Assembly: GCF_014851815.1 (NCBI RefSeq)
Contig: NZ_JACVAJ010000001.1
Coordinates: forward strand, 1,426,001 to 1,490,000
Reading direction: 5' to 3'
From: Pseudoxanthomonas sp. PXM01
GTDB taxonomy: Bacteria; Pseudomonadota; Gammaproteobacteria; Xanthomonadales; Xanthomonadaceae
DNA: 64,000 nucleotides
Below the pieces are notes generated by a model that was not told the DNA's origin, made no database searches, and saw only the letters and a program-made list of their open reading frames with translations. Numbering within the stretch: position 1 is the first letter of the stretch; each line of letters opens with the position of its first letter. Position numbers and translations under genes: made by a program. This document shows, piece after piece, positions 47,602 through 56,494 of the stretch.

Positions 47602-47630
47602 TTTAATTCTTGTTAAAAGCCGACTAGTAT
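47602..47630 (+). promoter_or_regulatory. Promoter of the first TonB-dependent receptor
   Basis: -35 TTTAAT (47602-47607), 17-bp spacer starting TCTT and ending GCCGAC, -10 TAGTAT (47625-47630). The same architecture precedes the second receptor. The 47416-47714 gap is otherwise AT-richer sequence with nothing I can name; the leader holds a run of GAGA before the ATG that serves as ribosome site. Confidence 0.65.
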
Positions 47631-47714
47631 CCGGTCACCCCCTCGTTTCGTGGTCGCCCTTTTTGACCGCCTCGAGGGACACCTTGGTATACCCCCTTAC
47701 GGGAGAGAGAGAGA

Positions 47715-50669
47715 ATGAACTGCAAAACCACGAAGCTCCGTGACGCGATCTCGTTCGCGCTCGCGGTAGGCGCAGTGTCGGCGGTGGGCACCGGTACGGT
47801 GTTCGCGCAAGAGTCCGGCACGACTGAAACCACCACCTTGGACCGTATTGAAGTCACCGGCTCGCGCATCCGCCAGGTCGACGTCGAGAACGCCGCTCCC
47901 GTGCTGACCATCAGCCGCGCGGACATCGAAAAGCAGGGCTTCCAGTCGGTCGCCGACATCCTGCAGAACATCTCCGCCGTCGGTGCACCCGCCATCAGCC
48001 GCGCTCAGCCGCTGTCGGCCGGTGAGAACGTCGGTGGCCAGTTCATCAGCATGCGTAACCTGGGTGCCACCCGCACCCTGATCCTCGTCAACGGCAAGCG
48101 TCTGGGCATCAGCACCAGCGGCCTGCAGGACATCTCGCTGATCCCGACCGCCGCGGTCGAGCGCATCGAAGTACTGAAGGACGGCGCCTCGTCGATCTAC
48201 GGTTCCGACGCCATCGCCGGCGTGGTGAACATCATCACCCGCTCGAACTTCGAAGGCGCCACCGCTCAGACCTACTACGGTCAGTACAGCGAAGGTGACG
48301 GCGAAACCACCCGTGCCGACTTCGTCATGGGCTTCACCGGCGACCGCGGCTCGCTGACGGCTGCTGTCGAGTACCGCAAGGAAGAGGAAGTGATGTCCGC
48401 CGATCGCGAGTACTCCGCGTACCCGCACGGCCAGTGGCATCCGACCCGCAACTGGACCACGGTCAGCCAGTGGGGCGTGATCAATCTGCCGGCCGCCGCT
48501 GGCGGCAACCGCGTGCTGAACACCGGCGCCGACTGGCGCAACATCAACAACTTCCACGCGCTCAACACCAACACCGGCAGCACCGCCGCCGATCCGAACG
48601 GTTCGACGGTCGACAAGAGCAACACCAACCTGCAGACGCACCTGCGGACCCCGCTGGAGAGCCGTTCGCTGTTCGTCGACGGCATCTTCGACATCAACGA
48701 CTCGGTGCGCTTCCGCGGCAACATGATGTACAGCCAGCGCGATGCCGAGCGCCAGGTTGCCGGCTATCCGTTCCAGAGCGGCGCGTTCGCCGGCACCACC
48801 ATGGCGATCAACAGCTACTACAACCCGGTCGGCACGCACCACGGCTACGCCACGCCGCAGGCCGTCAACTACTGGCGTCGTACGTGGGAAATCCCGCGCG
48901 TCGATCGCCCGACCACGACCAACTGGCGTTTCTCGGGTGGTCTGGAAGGCAGCTTCGACGTCGGCGATCGCATCTTCGACTGGGATGTCGGCTACCTGTA
49001 CAACAACAACAAGGTCACCCAGGAGAACTACGGCAACCTGAACGTCGCACGCGTCGGTCAGGCCGTGGGTCCGTCCTTCCTCAACGCCCAGGGCGTCGTG
49101 CAGTGCGGTACCGCCGCTGCCCCGATCCCGCTGGCCAGCTGCGTGCCGTGGAATCCGTTCATCCCCTACGGTCGCGTGGGTGATGGCGGCCTGACCGGCA
49201 ACCAGGCACTGATCGACTTCCTGTTCCAGACGCTGAACTCCTCGGGTGAGACCGAGACCGAAGTCTTCACCGCCAACATCGCAGGCTCGCTGTTCGCCCT
49301 GCCGGGCGGCGACCTGGGCTTCGCGGTCGGCGTGGAAAGCCGCAAGGAATCGGGCGAGTTCATCCCCGACGCCATGGCGGTCACCGGCAACTCGACCACC
49401 CTGTCGGCCGGTCCGACGGACGGCAGCTACAAGGTCGATGAAATCTACGCCGAGTTGGCGATCCCGCTGCTGTCGGACCTCCCGGGCGCGCAGGAGCTGA
49501 GCTTCAATATCGCTACGCGTTACTCGGACTACGACACCTTCGGCGACACGCTGAACAGCAAGTTCGGTTTCAAGTGGAAGCCGATCGACTCGCTGCTGTT
49601 CCGCGGCACCTACGCCGAGGGCTTCCGCGCCCCGACGATCGCCGACCTGTACGGCGGTGGTTCGCAGACGTTCTCGTTCTTCACCGATCCCTGCGACACC
49701 AACTTCGGCAGCTCGCGGACCAACACGACCACGCGTGCGAACTGCGTGGCCGCGATGGGCGCCCTCGCCAACACGTACCGCCAGCTGGGCCAGGGCCTGA
49801 CGCCCGTGTCGTCGGGCAATGCGCAGACGCCGGTGGCGTTCTTCTCCGGCTCCAACGAGAACCTGATTCCGGAAACCTCGGAATCGAAGACCTTTGGCGT
49901 GGTGTGGAGCCCGGGCTTCGCAGAAGGCCTGAACATCAGCCTGGACTGGTGGAACATCCGCATCGACGACACGATCGTGGCCGACAGCCCCACCCAGATG
50001 CTCAACGACTGCTACATCCTGGGCGTGGCCGCGCGCTGCACGGACTTCACGCGTGACGCGACGCTGGGCTTCGTCAACAGCCTGACCTTCACCAGCATCA
50101 ACGCCGGTTTCCGCGAAACCGAAGGCTTCGATCTGGACCTGAGCTATCGTCTGGCGACGGAAGGTTTCGGTACCTTCAACCTGAACTGGCAGACCACCTA
50201 CACCAGCAAGGATGAAATCAAGACCGACACCAGCCCGACCACGCTGCCGCAGCAGCTGGTGGGTTACGCCACCTCGCCCGGCTTCACGGGCACGCACCGC
50301 ATCCGCTCCAACGCGAACGTGACCTGGAACATGGGCAGCTTCGGTGCCACCTGGGGTGCGCGTTACTACTCGTCGCAGAAGGAAAGCTGCCTCTCGGCCG
50401 CGTTGTTCCCGGACGAGTGCACGGATCCGACGTTCGTCGCCGCCAACCCGGCACAGACGCGTGCGATCAACGAGATGGGTTCGATCACGTTCAACGACCT
50501 GGAGCTCCGTTGGAGCGCCCCGTGGAATGCGACCATTGCGATCGGTGCGAACAACGTGTTCGACCGCCAAGGCCCGCAGTTCTACAGCCAGCCCAGCGCC
50601 AACGTGTCCTACCACGGTCAGTACGACATCGGCCGTTTCATGTACATGAAGTACCAGCAGAAGTTCTGA
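47715..50669 (+). CDS. TonB-dependent receptor (first of two)
   Basis: 984 residues. Signal peptide (AISFALAVGAVSAVGTGTVFA), TonB-box-like segment LDRIEVTGSRI, a plug domain (ISRADIEKQGFQSVADILQN, GGQFISMRNLGATRTLILVNG, VERIEVLKDGASSIYGSDA), and a barrel ending in F (YMKYQQKF). No CarboxypepD-like N-terminal extension. Plug and barrel wording is of the xanthomonad peptide/glycan-uptake type; the ligand cannot be deduced. Extracellular loops are Cys-containing in the second half (CVPWNPF, DPCDTNFG, DCYIL). Followed by a strong terminator, so transcribed alone. Confidence 0.93.
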   Translation: MNCKTTKLRDAISFALAVGAVSAVGTGTVFAQESGTTETTTLDRIEVTGSRIRQVDVENAAPVLTISRADIEKQGFQSVADILQNISAVGAPAISRAQPLSAGENVGGQFISMRNLGATRTLILVNGKRLGISTSGLQDISLIPTAAVERIEVLKDGASSIYGSDAIAGVVNIITRSNFEGATAQTYYGQYSEGDGETTRADFVMGFTGDRGSLTAAVEYRKEEEVMSADREYSAYPHGQWHPTRNWTTVSQWGVINLPAAAGGNRVLNTGADWRNINNFHALNTNTGSTAADPNGSTVDKSNTNLQTHLRTPLESRSLFVDGIFDINDSVRFRGNMMYSQRDAERQVAGYPFQSGAFAGTTMAINSYYNPVGTHHGYATPQAVNYWRRTWEIPRVDRPTTTNWRFSGGLEGSFDVGDRIFDWDVGYLYNNNKVTQENYGNLNVARVGQAVGPSFLNAQGVVQCGTAAAPIPLASCVPWNPFIPYGRVGDGGLTGNQALIDFLFQTLNSSGETETEVFTANIAGSLFALPGGDLGFAVGVESRKESGEFIPDAMAVTGNSTTLSAGPTDGSYKVDEIYAELAIPLLSDLPGAQELSFNIATRYSDYDTFGDTLNSKFGFKWKPIDSLLFRGTYAEGFRAPTIADLYGGGSQTFSFFTDPCDTNFGSSRTNTTTRANCVAAMGALANTYRQLGQGLTPVSSGNAQTPVAFFSGSNENLIPETSESKTFGVVWSPGFAEGLNISLDWWNIRIDDTIVADSPTQMLNDCYILGVAARCTDFTRDATLGFVNSLTFTSINAGFRETEGFDLDLSYRLATEGFGTFNLNWQTTYTSKDEIKTDTSPTTLPQQLVGYATSPGFTGTHRIRSNANVTWNMGSFGATWGARYYSSQKESCLSAALFPDECTDPTFVAANPAQTRAINEMGSITFNDLELRWSAPWNATIAIGANNVFDRQGPQFYSQPSANVSYHGQYDIGRFMYMKYQQKF

Positions 50670-50694
50670 TCGCGGTTGATGCGATGAAGTACAG

Positions 50695-50726
50695 ACACGG
50701 CCCCGAAAGGGGCCGTGTTTTTTTTT
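50695..50726 (+). terminator. Intrinsic terminator after the first TonB receptor
   Basis: Perfect 10-bp stem ACACGGCCCC/GGGGCCGTGT with a GAAA tetraloop, followed by eight T residues. A textbook Rho-independent terminator 26 bp after the stop. Confidence 0.95.
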
Positions 50727-50967
50727 AACGGTGACGATCTGCCGAACAGTCAGAGCGCATGCCACCGGGGCCTGTGGCTGTGAGAACGCCGATTACCGGA
50801 AGCAAGAGTCGTCCCTCATCACGACCGGGGCGGTGTTCCCTAGGCCACAGGATGGCCTCGCACCACATGAGGGCGCCCGCCTGTTCAGGTTGCTGCCCCT
50901 TGCACCTGAAGGGGACTTTGCCTGTCCGGGCCTTGGGTTTTGCCGCATTTTGGCCGCTTAACAACAC

Positions 50968-50996
50968 TTTAATTCTTCCCGGGGGCCGACTATGAT
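50968..50996 (+). promoter_or_regulatory. Promoter of the second TonB-dependent receptor
   Basis: -35 TTTAAT (50968-50973), 17-bp spacer beginning TCTT and ending GCCGAC, -10 TATGAT (50991-50996). Shares both hexamers and both spacer ends with the first receptor promoter, while the seven middle bases differ completely. Suggests a common regulator or recent copying of the promoter. Confidence 0.65.
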
Positions 50997-51081
50997 CGGG
51001 CCACCCTCGCTTTTTGGCCGCCGCTTCTTGCCCGGCCGGCGGGGCTTCCCTAGGGCTTAAACGACCTCACTCGGAGAGAGA

Positions 51082-53982
51082 ATGAACCACAAGACCACCA
51101 AGCTGCGCGAAGCCATCGGCTTTGCCCTGGCAGTGGGTGCGACCAGCGCCGCCGGCACCGGCTTCGCGTTCGCGCAGGAGTCCAACGAAGGCGCCAAGAC
51201 CCTGGATGCAATCCAGGTGACGGGCTCCCGCGTGGCCCGCGTCGAAACCGAAACGGCCAGTCCCGTCGTCGTGATCGATCGCGCCGCCATCGAACAGACC
51301 GGCAAGCTGACCCTGGGCGACCTGATCCAGGAAATGCCGGCCATGTCGGGCGCCCCCACCAATCCGCAGGTCAACAACGGCGGCGGTGACGGCTCCTCCA
51401 CCATCGACCTGCGCGGCCTGGGTTCGGCCCGCACCCTGCTGCTGGTCAACGGCCGCCGCGTCGTCAACAGCGACGTCAATTCCATCCCGGCCTCGGCCGT
51501 GGAGCGCATCGAAATCCTGACCAGCGGCGCTTCCGCCGTGTACGGTTCGGACGCCGTCGCCGGCGTGGTCAACTTCATCCTGCGCCGCGACTTCGACGGC
51601 ATGACCGCCTCGGTCGACTTCGGTATCACCCCGAGCCACCAGGACGGCCAGCGCAGCGGCGGTTCGCTCACGTTCGGCCAGGTGGGCGACAAGGGCAACA
51701 TCATCGCCGGACTGAACTACAACAAGTTCGAAGGCATCTCGTCCAACGACCGCGACTTCTCGAAGGACGCCACGTACCTGTACAGCGGCTACGTCACCGT
51801 CTTCGGTTCCAGCCGCAACCCGAATGGCCGCATCTACTTCGCTCCGGGCAGCCCGCTGCTGGCCCAGTACGGCTGTGCGTCCGACGCCACCGGCGTCACC
51901 CTGACGCCGGGTGCCAGCGGTGCCAACCTGACCGACTACCGTTGCTACAGCGGTGCACGCGACTCCTACAACTACCAGGCGACCAACCTGATCATGACGC
52001 CGCAGGAGCGCACCAACGCGTTCTTCCTGGCGAACTACCAGATCACGGACAACCTGAACGCCTTCGCCGAGGTCTACCACAACAAGACCTCGTCCAACTT
52101 CGCGATCGCGGCCCTGCCGTTCGACGCGATGAGCGATGGCGTGGTCATCTCGGCCGACAACTACTACAACCCCTTCGACCAGAACTTCGGTCCGGCGGCT
52201 GACGGCAGCGAGAACCAGTTCCTGACCCGCTGGACCTCGCTGGGCCAGCGTCGTTCCTACTACGACACCACCACCTCGCAGGTCGTCGCCGGCCTGGAAG
52301 GCTTCGTGGGCGAAAGCTGGAAGTGGGACGCCGCCTTCAACTACGGCCACTACTTCAGCGAGAACACCAGCTACGGCTACGTCGACTACGCCAGCCTGTC
52401 CGACGCGCTGGGACCGTCGTTCCTGGATGGCGATGGCGTGGTGAAGTGCGGTGCGCCGGGCGCCGTCATCGCCGGCTGTACGCCGCTGAACATCTTCAAC
52501 ATCTTCGACCCGACCTCGGTCGCCGTCATGCAGGCGGCTGAAGCGCGTCCGGTCTACTCGACCATGTACCAGACCCGCAGCTTCGAGGCCAATGCCTCGG
52601 GCGAACTGTTCAGCCTGCCGGCCGGTGCCGTGCAGCTGGCGTTCGGTGGCGCGTGGCGCGAGGAATACCAGCGCAGCGAAGTCGACTACATCGCCATCGC
52701 CGACGAGGCCGGCCGCTGCATGATCTCGCAGGAAGCCTGCTCCTCGGCGGTCAGCGGCAAGTACGACGTGACGGAAGTCTACGGCGAACTGTACGTGCCG
52801 ATCCTGTCCGACCTGCCCTTCGCGCACCTGCTGTCGCTGACGCTGGGTAGCCGCTACTCCGACTACAGCACGTTCGGCGATACCACCAACAGCAAGCTGC
52901 AGGTGGAATGGCGTCCGATCGAGAACCTGCTGTTCCGCGGCACGGTGGCGGAAGTCTTCCGTGCGCCGACCATCGGCAACCTGTACGACGGCCCGCAGGG
53001 CAATGCCCCGCAGCTGCAGGACAAGTGCGTGGGTTACGGTGCGACGGGCACGCCGCGCAACCACGAGAACGCGTGCGGCGCCGGTGCCGGTGCCACCAAC
53101 ATCCCGACCGGTGGTATCGCCGCGCCGCCGACCAGCCAGTCCAACGGCGTGTGGTCGGGTGCCGCCGCCGCGGGCTTCGACCTGCAGCCGGAATCGGGCA
53201 AGTCGTTCTCCTACGGCGTGGTCTACGACCCGCAGTGGGCGCCCGGCCTGTCGGTCAGCCTGGACTACTGGCGTCTGTACCTGGACGACACGATCACCCG
53301 CGCCGACGCGCAGATCGTGGTCGACACCTGCTACGCCGATGACAGCCACCCGTTCTGCGACTTCATCAACCGTCGCGCGAATGGCCAGGTGGACTTCATC
53401 CGCGAGCCGATCGTCAACCTGGGTCGCCTGGACACGAACGGCTGGGATCTGGCCGTGCGTTACCGCCTGCCCGACACCGCGTGGGGCAACTGGGTGTTCG
53501 GCCTGGATGCGACGTACATCGACCGTTACGACAACGACACCAACCCGCTCAGCGAAGAAGATGCCGTCAGGCACATCGCCGGCACGTACAACCCGTCGTA
53601 CGGCATGTACGCCCGTACCCGCGGCCGCCTGTTCGTCAACTGGAACAAGGGCGACCTGGGCCTGAGCTGGCGCGCGCGTTATGTCAGCGGCTTCGACATC
53701 GGCAGCAACGACCTGCGTCAGGGTACGAGCGCCGACGCCGGCTGCGTCTACGACGACCAGTACTGCTACTCGCGTCGCTTCGACGACTACCTGGTGCACA
53801 GCTTCAGCGCCGCGTACTCGCTGCCGTGGTTCAACTCGAAGATCGAGCTGGGCCTGGACAATGCGTTCGACAAGCAGCCGCAGACCCTGTTCCAGAACAA
53901 CGTGCTGAATGCCAACACCGACGTGCAGACCTTCGATACGGTCGGCCGTTACCTGTGGGCGCGCTACACGATGAACTTCTAA
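51082..53982 (+). CDS. TonB-dependent receptor (second of two)
   Basis: 966 residues. The first 30 residues (MNHKTTKLREAIGFALAVGA...FAFAQES) are close to those of the first receptor, showing common ancestry. TonB-box-like LDAIQVTGSRV, plug motifs IEQTGKLTLGDLIQEMP, STIDLRGLGSARTLLLVNG and GASAVYGSDAVAGVVNFIL, and a C-terminus YLWARYTMNF typical of outer-membrane barrels. Several loop cysteines (YGCASD, DYRCYS, KCGAPG) suggest extracellular disulfides. The ligand is unknown; the genes downstream encode a sulfotransferase and hydroxylases, raising the possibility of a modified peptide or polysaccharide ligand. Confidence 0.93.
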   Translation: MNHKTTKLREAIGFALAVGATSAAGTGFAFAQESNEGAKTLDAIQVTGSRVARVETETASPVVVIDRAAIEQTGKLTLGDLIQEMPAMSGAPTNPQVNNGGGDGSSTIDLRGLGSARTLLLVNGRRVVNSDVNSIPASAVERIEILTSGASAVYGSDAVAGVVNFILRRDFDGMTASVDFGITPSHQDGQRSGGSLTFGQVGDKGNIIAGLNYNKFEGISSNDRDFSKDATYLYSGYVTVFGSSRNPNGRIYFAPGSPLLAQYGCASDATGVTLTPGASGANLTDYRCYSGARDSYNYQATNLIMTPQERTNAFFLANYQITDNLNAFAEVYHNKTSSNFAIAALPFDAMSDGVVISADNYYNPFDQNFGPAADGSENQFLTRWTSLGQRRSYYDTTTSQVVAGLEGFVGESWKWDAAFNYGHYFSENTSYGYVDYASLSDALGPSFLDGDGVVKCGAPGAVIAGCTPLNIFNIFDPTSVAVMQAAEARPVYSTMYQTRSFEANASGELFSLPAGAVQLAFGGAWREEYQRSEVDYIAIADEAGRCMISQEACSSAVSGKYDVTEVYGELYVPILSDLPFAHLLSLTLGSRYSDYSTFGDTTNSKLQVEWRPIENLLFRGTVAEVFRAPTIGNLYDGPQGNAPQLQDKCVGYGATGTPRNHENACGAGAGATNIPTGGIAAPPTSQSNGVWSGAAAAGFDLQPESGKSFSYGVVYDPQWAPGLSVSLDYWRLYLDDTITRADAQIVVDTCYADDSHPFCDFINRRANGQVDFIREPIVNLGRLDTNGWDLAVRYRLPDTAWGNWVFGLDATYIDRYDNDTNPLSEEDAVRHIAGTYNPSYGMYARTRGRLFVNWNKGDLGLSWRARYVSGFDIGSNDLRQGTSADAGCVYDDQYCYSRRFDDYLVHSFSAAYSLPWFNSKIELGLDNAFDKQPQTLFQNNVLNANTDVQTFDTVGRYLWARYTMNF

Positions 53983-54010
53983 GCAGGATGCGGTAAACGC
54001 TGTACCCCCG

Positions 54011-54041
54011 GGCCGCGCGGCGAAAGCCGCGCGGCCTTTTT
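54011..54041 (+). terminator. Intrinsic terminator after the second TonB receptor
   Basis: Perfect 11-bp stem GGCCGCGCGGC/GCCGCGCGGCC with a GAAA tetraloop, followed by TTTTT, 28 bp after the stop. It separates the receptor from the sulfotransferase gene, whose own -10-like TAGAAT follows ten bases later. Confidence 0.92.
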
Positions 54042-54063
54042 GTTGCCACGCTAGAATCGAACG

Positions 54064-55893
54064 ATGAACCCACCCCTGATCCAGCAGGCGGTCATGCTGC
54101 TGCAATCCGGCCGCTTCGAAGATGCGGCCACCCTGTGCAGACAGGCGCTCGCGCGCTCGCCCGGCGACGAGAGTTTCGCCACGTTGCTGGCGATGAGCCT
54201 GCAGAACCTGGGGCGCGACCAGGAGGCGGTGCCGGTGTACCGGCAACTGGCGCTTGCGAATCCCGGCATCGCGAGCCATTGGGCCAACCTGGGCCAGGTC
54301 ACCCGTCGCCTGGGTGACTATGCAGAGTCGGAGCGGGCCTATCGCCACGCCTGGGAGCTGGAGCCGCAGAACACCGATTTCCTGATCGATTACGGCCTGT
54401 TGCTGATGGACATGGGCCGCATCGCCGATGCACGCCACCGCTTCCTCGATGCCGTCGAACTGAAGCCGGATATTGCCGAAGCGCGCATCTACGCCTCGCT
54501 GGCGTGCTTCGAATGTGGCGACGCGCAGCGCGCCGCGGCCCTCATCCCGGCAAGCGGCGCCTGGCCAGGCCTGCCGCCACACCTGCGGGAAGAGCTCGCC
54601 ACCAGCCTGATGCAGGTGGGCAGAACCGAGGAAGCCGAAGCGCTCCTGCTCGATCCCGCCATGCAGCAGTCGCCGTCCGGCATCATCCGCCTGGCCCAAC
54701 TCAACGAGCGCACCAACCGCATCCCGCAGGCCGAGTCATTGCTGGCGCGTGCACGCGCCGACCTGTCCCACGCGAACCGCCAGGAGCAGATCGACCTGCT
54801 GCATCTGGAATCCTCCCTGGCGATGCGCCGGAAGGACTACGACACCGCCCGCCAGGCGGCGTCGGACATCATCGCCCTGCAGCCCCATGTGCAGGCGGAG
54901 GCCAACGCGCACTTCACCCTTGCGGCCATCGCCGACAAGCGGAAGGATCCCGCGACCGCCATGGCGCACCTCGAGAAGGCGCATGCGATCCACTTCCGGC
55001 TCGCGGAAGACGTGGTGCCGGAAATCGCCCATTCCGACGCCGAACCGCTGAAGGTGGCCAGCAAGTGGCTCGCGGCGGACGAGTGCGGTTTCCGCCACGA
55101 CCCTGGTGCGCCCGAAGAAAAGGCATCACCGGTCTTCATCGTCGGTTTTCCCCGTTCCGGCACCACGATGCTGGAACAGATGCTGGACGCGCACCCCGGC
55201 TACGCTTCGATGGACGAGCGCGCCACGCTGCAGCGCTGCATCGAGCAGCTGGAGAAGCGCGGCTTCGAGTATCCGCGCGATCTGGACCGGTTGGATGCCG
55301 CGGGTGCGGACGACCTTCGCCAGGTCTACTGGGCCGAGGTCGCCAAGGTCATCAGCCTCGCACCCGGCCAGCAACTGGTCGACAAGAACCCGCTCAACAT
55401 GCTGCGACTGCCGATGATCGTGCGGCTGTTCCCCAACGCCAAGATCATCCTGGCGCTGCGCCATCCCTGCGACGTGCTGTTGAGCTGCTACATGCAGAAC
55501 TTCCGCTCGCCGGCCTTCATGGTGCTGTGCTCCAGCCTGGAGCGGCTGGCGAAGAGCTACGTCAATGCGATGCGCTTCTGGATCCACCACCAGGCGCTGC
55601 TGTCGCCCGACACGCTGGTCCTGCGCTACGAAGACACTGTCGGCGACTTCCCGGCGCAGGTCGACCGCATCGGCGCGTTTCTCGGCATCGAGGACCGCGA
55701 CTTCCTGGCGCAGTTCAGCCAGCATGCCGCGCGCAAGGGCTACATCAGCACGCCCAGCTACTCGCAGGTGGTGGAGCCGGTGAACACCCGCGCCGTCGGT
55801 CGCTGGCAACCGTATGCGCGCTGGCTGGCCCCCGCGCTGCCGATCCTGCAACCCGTGGCCGACCATTGGAACTACGACCTGACGGTACGATGA
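54064..55893 (+). CDS. TPR-repeat sulfotransferase
   Basis: 609 residues. The first ~330 are tetratricopeptide repeats (EDAATLCRQALARSPGDESF, AESERAYRHAWELEPQNTDF). The C-terminal sulfotransferase has the 5'-PAPS loop VFIVGFPRSGTTMLEQML (residues 361-368 are GFPRSGTT), the 3'-phosphate region FPNAKIILALRHPCDVLLS, and VLRYEDTVGDFPAQVDRI. It should transfer sulfate from PAPS to a hydroxyl, possibly on a protein, with the TPRs recognising the substrate. TAGAAT (54052-54057) ends six bases before the ATG and no ribosome site is seen, so the mRNA may be leaderless. Confidence 0.9.
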   Translation: MNPPLIQQAVMLLQSGRFEDAATLCRQALARSPGDESFATLLAMSLQNLGRDQEAVPVYRQLALANPGIASHWANLGQVTRRLGDYAESERAYRHAWELEPQNTDFLIDYGLLLMDMGRIADARHRFLDAVELKPDIAEARIYASLACFECGDAQRAAALIPASGAWPGLPPHLREELATSLMQVGRTEEAEALLLDPAMQQSPSGIIRLAQLNERTNRIPQAESLLARARADLSHANRQEQIDLLHLESSLAMRRKDYDTARQAASDIIALQPHVQAEANAHFTLAAIADKRKDPATAMAHLEKAHAIHFRLAEDVVPEIAHSDAEPLKVASKWLAADECGFRHDPGAPEEKASPVFIVGFPRSGTTMLEQMLDAHPGYASMDERATLQRCIEQLEKRGFEYPRDLDRLDAAGADDLRQVYWAEVAKVISLAPGQQLVDKNPLNMLRLPMIVRLFPNAKIILALRHPCDVLLSCYMQNFRSPAFMVLCSSLERLAKSYVNAMRFWIHHQALLSPDTLVLRYEDTVGDFPAQVDRIGAFLGIEDRDFLAQFSQHAARKGYISTPSYSQVVEPVNTRAVGRWQPYARWLAPALPILQPVADHWNYDLTVR

Positions 55894-55897
55894 TCCG

Positions 55898-56488
55898 ATG
55901 AACCTCGCCGACTGCATCCGCACTTACGACGACGCCTTGCCGCCTGCGTTCTGCCGGCAGCTGATCGACAACTTCGAGGCATCGACGCAGTTCCAGATGC
56001 CGAACGGACGCGGCTACCGGCCTGCGCTGGATGACAGCCGCTGGACGGAAATGAATCTCACCCGGCTCGCGGACCCGGCTTTCGTGGGCTTCTTCATGAC
56101 GCGCATCGAGGAGGCGCTGGCGCGTTACAACGCCGACCTGTCCCTCACGATCCCGGTGCCGCTGCGGCCACGCATCGACCGGCTGGTGATGAAGAAGTAC
56201 CGCGCCAACACCGGCGACACGTTCCAGCCGCACTTCGATTCGGTCGATGAGGTCGCCGGCCGCTACATGGTGTTCCTGTGGTACCTCAACGACGTGCAGG
56301 ACGGCGGTGCGACCCGCTTCACCGATCTCGATATCGCCGTGACGCCGCGCGCCGGCCGGCTGCTGATGTTCCCGCCCTACTGGATGTTCCAGCACGTGGG
56401 CGCGCCGCCGGTCTCCAACGACAAGTACATCCTGTCGACCTACCTGCTGTTCGACAAGCCGGGCGCGCCCGACCACACGCACGAGTAG
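55898..56488 (+). CDS. 2-oxoglutarate/Fe(II) dioxygenase (prolyl-4-hydroxylase-like)
   Basis: 196 residues forming one double-stranded beta-helix domain. The metal site is HFD (His112, Asp114) and distal His166 (FQHVG); Lys176 in SNDKYILS is placed to bind 2-oxoglutarate. MVFLWYLNDVQDGGATRFTDLD is the family signature strand. Likely hydroxylates a protein or peptide side chain. It starts 5 bp after the sulfotransferase stop, so the two form an operon; a hydroxyl it makes could be an acceptor for sulfate. Confidence 0.9.
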   Translation: MNLADCIRTYDDALPPAFCRQLIDNFEASTQFQMPNGRGYRPALDDSRWTEMNLTRLADPAFVGFFMTRIEEALARYNADLSLTIPVPLRPRIDRLVMKKYRANTGDTFQPHFDSVDEVAGRYMVFLWYLNDVQDGGATRFTDLDIAVTPRAGRLLMFPPYWMFQHVGAPPVSNDKYILSTYLLFDKPGAPDHTHE

Positions 56489-56494
56489 GCGCGG

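Larger units (their letters stand above)
50670..51081. other. Intergenic region between the two receptor genes
   Basis: Contains the terminator of the first receptor and the promoter of the second, listed separately. The remaining 240 bp (50727-50967) hold no ORF with a ribosome site. One small stem CCCCTT/AAGGGG lies near 50900. I see nothing else there. Confidence 0.5.
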
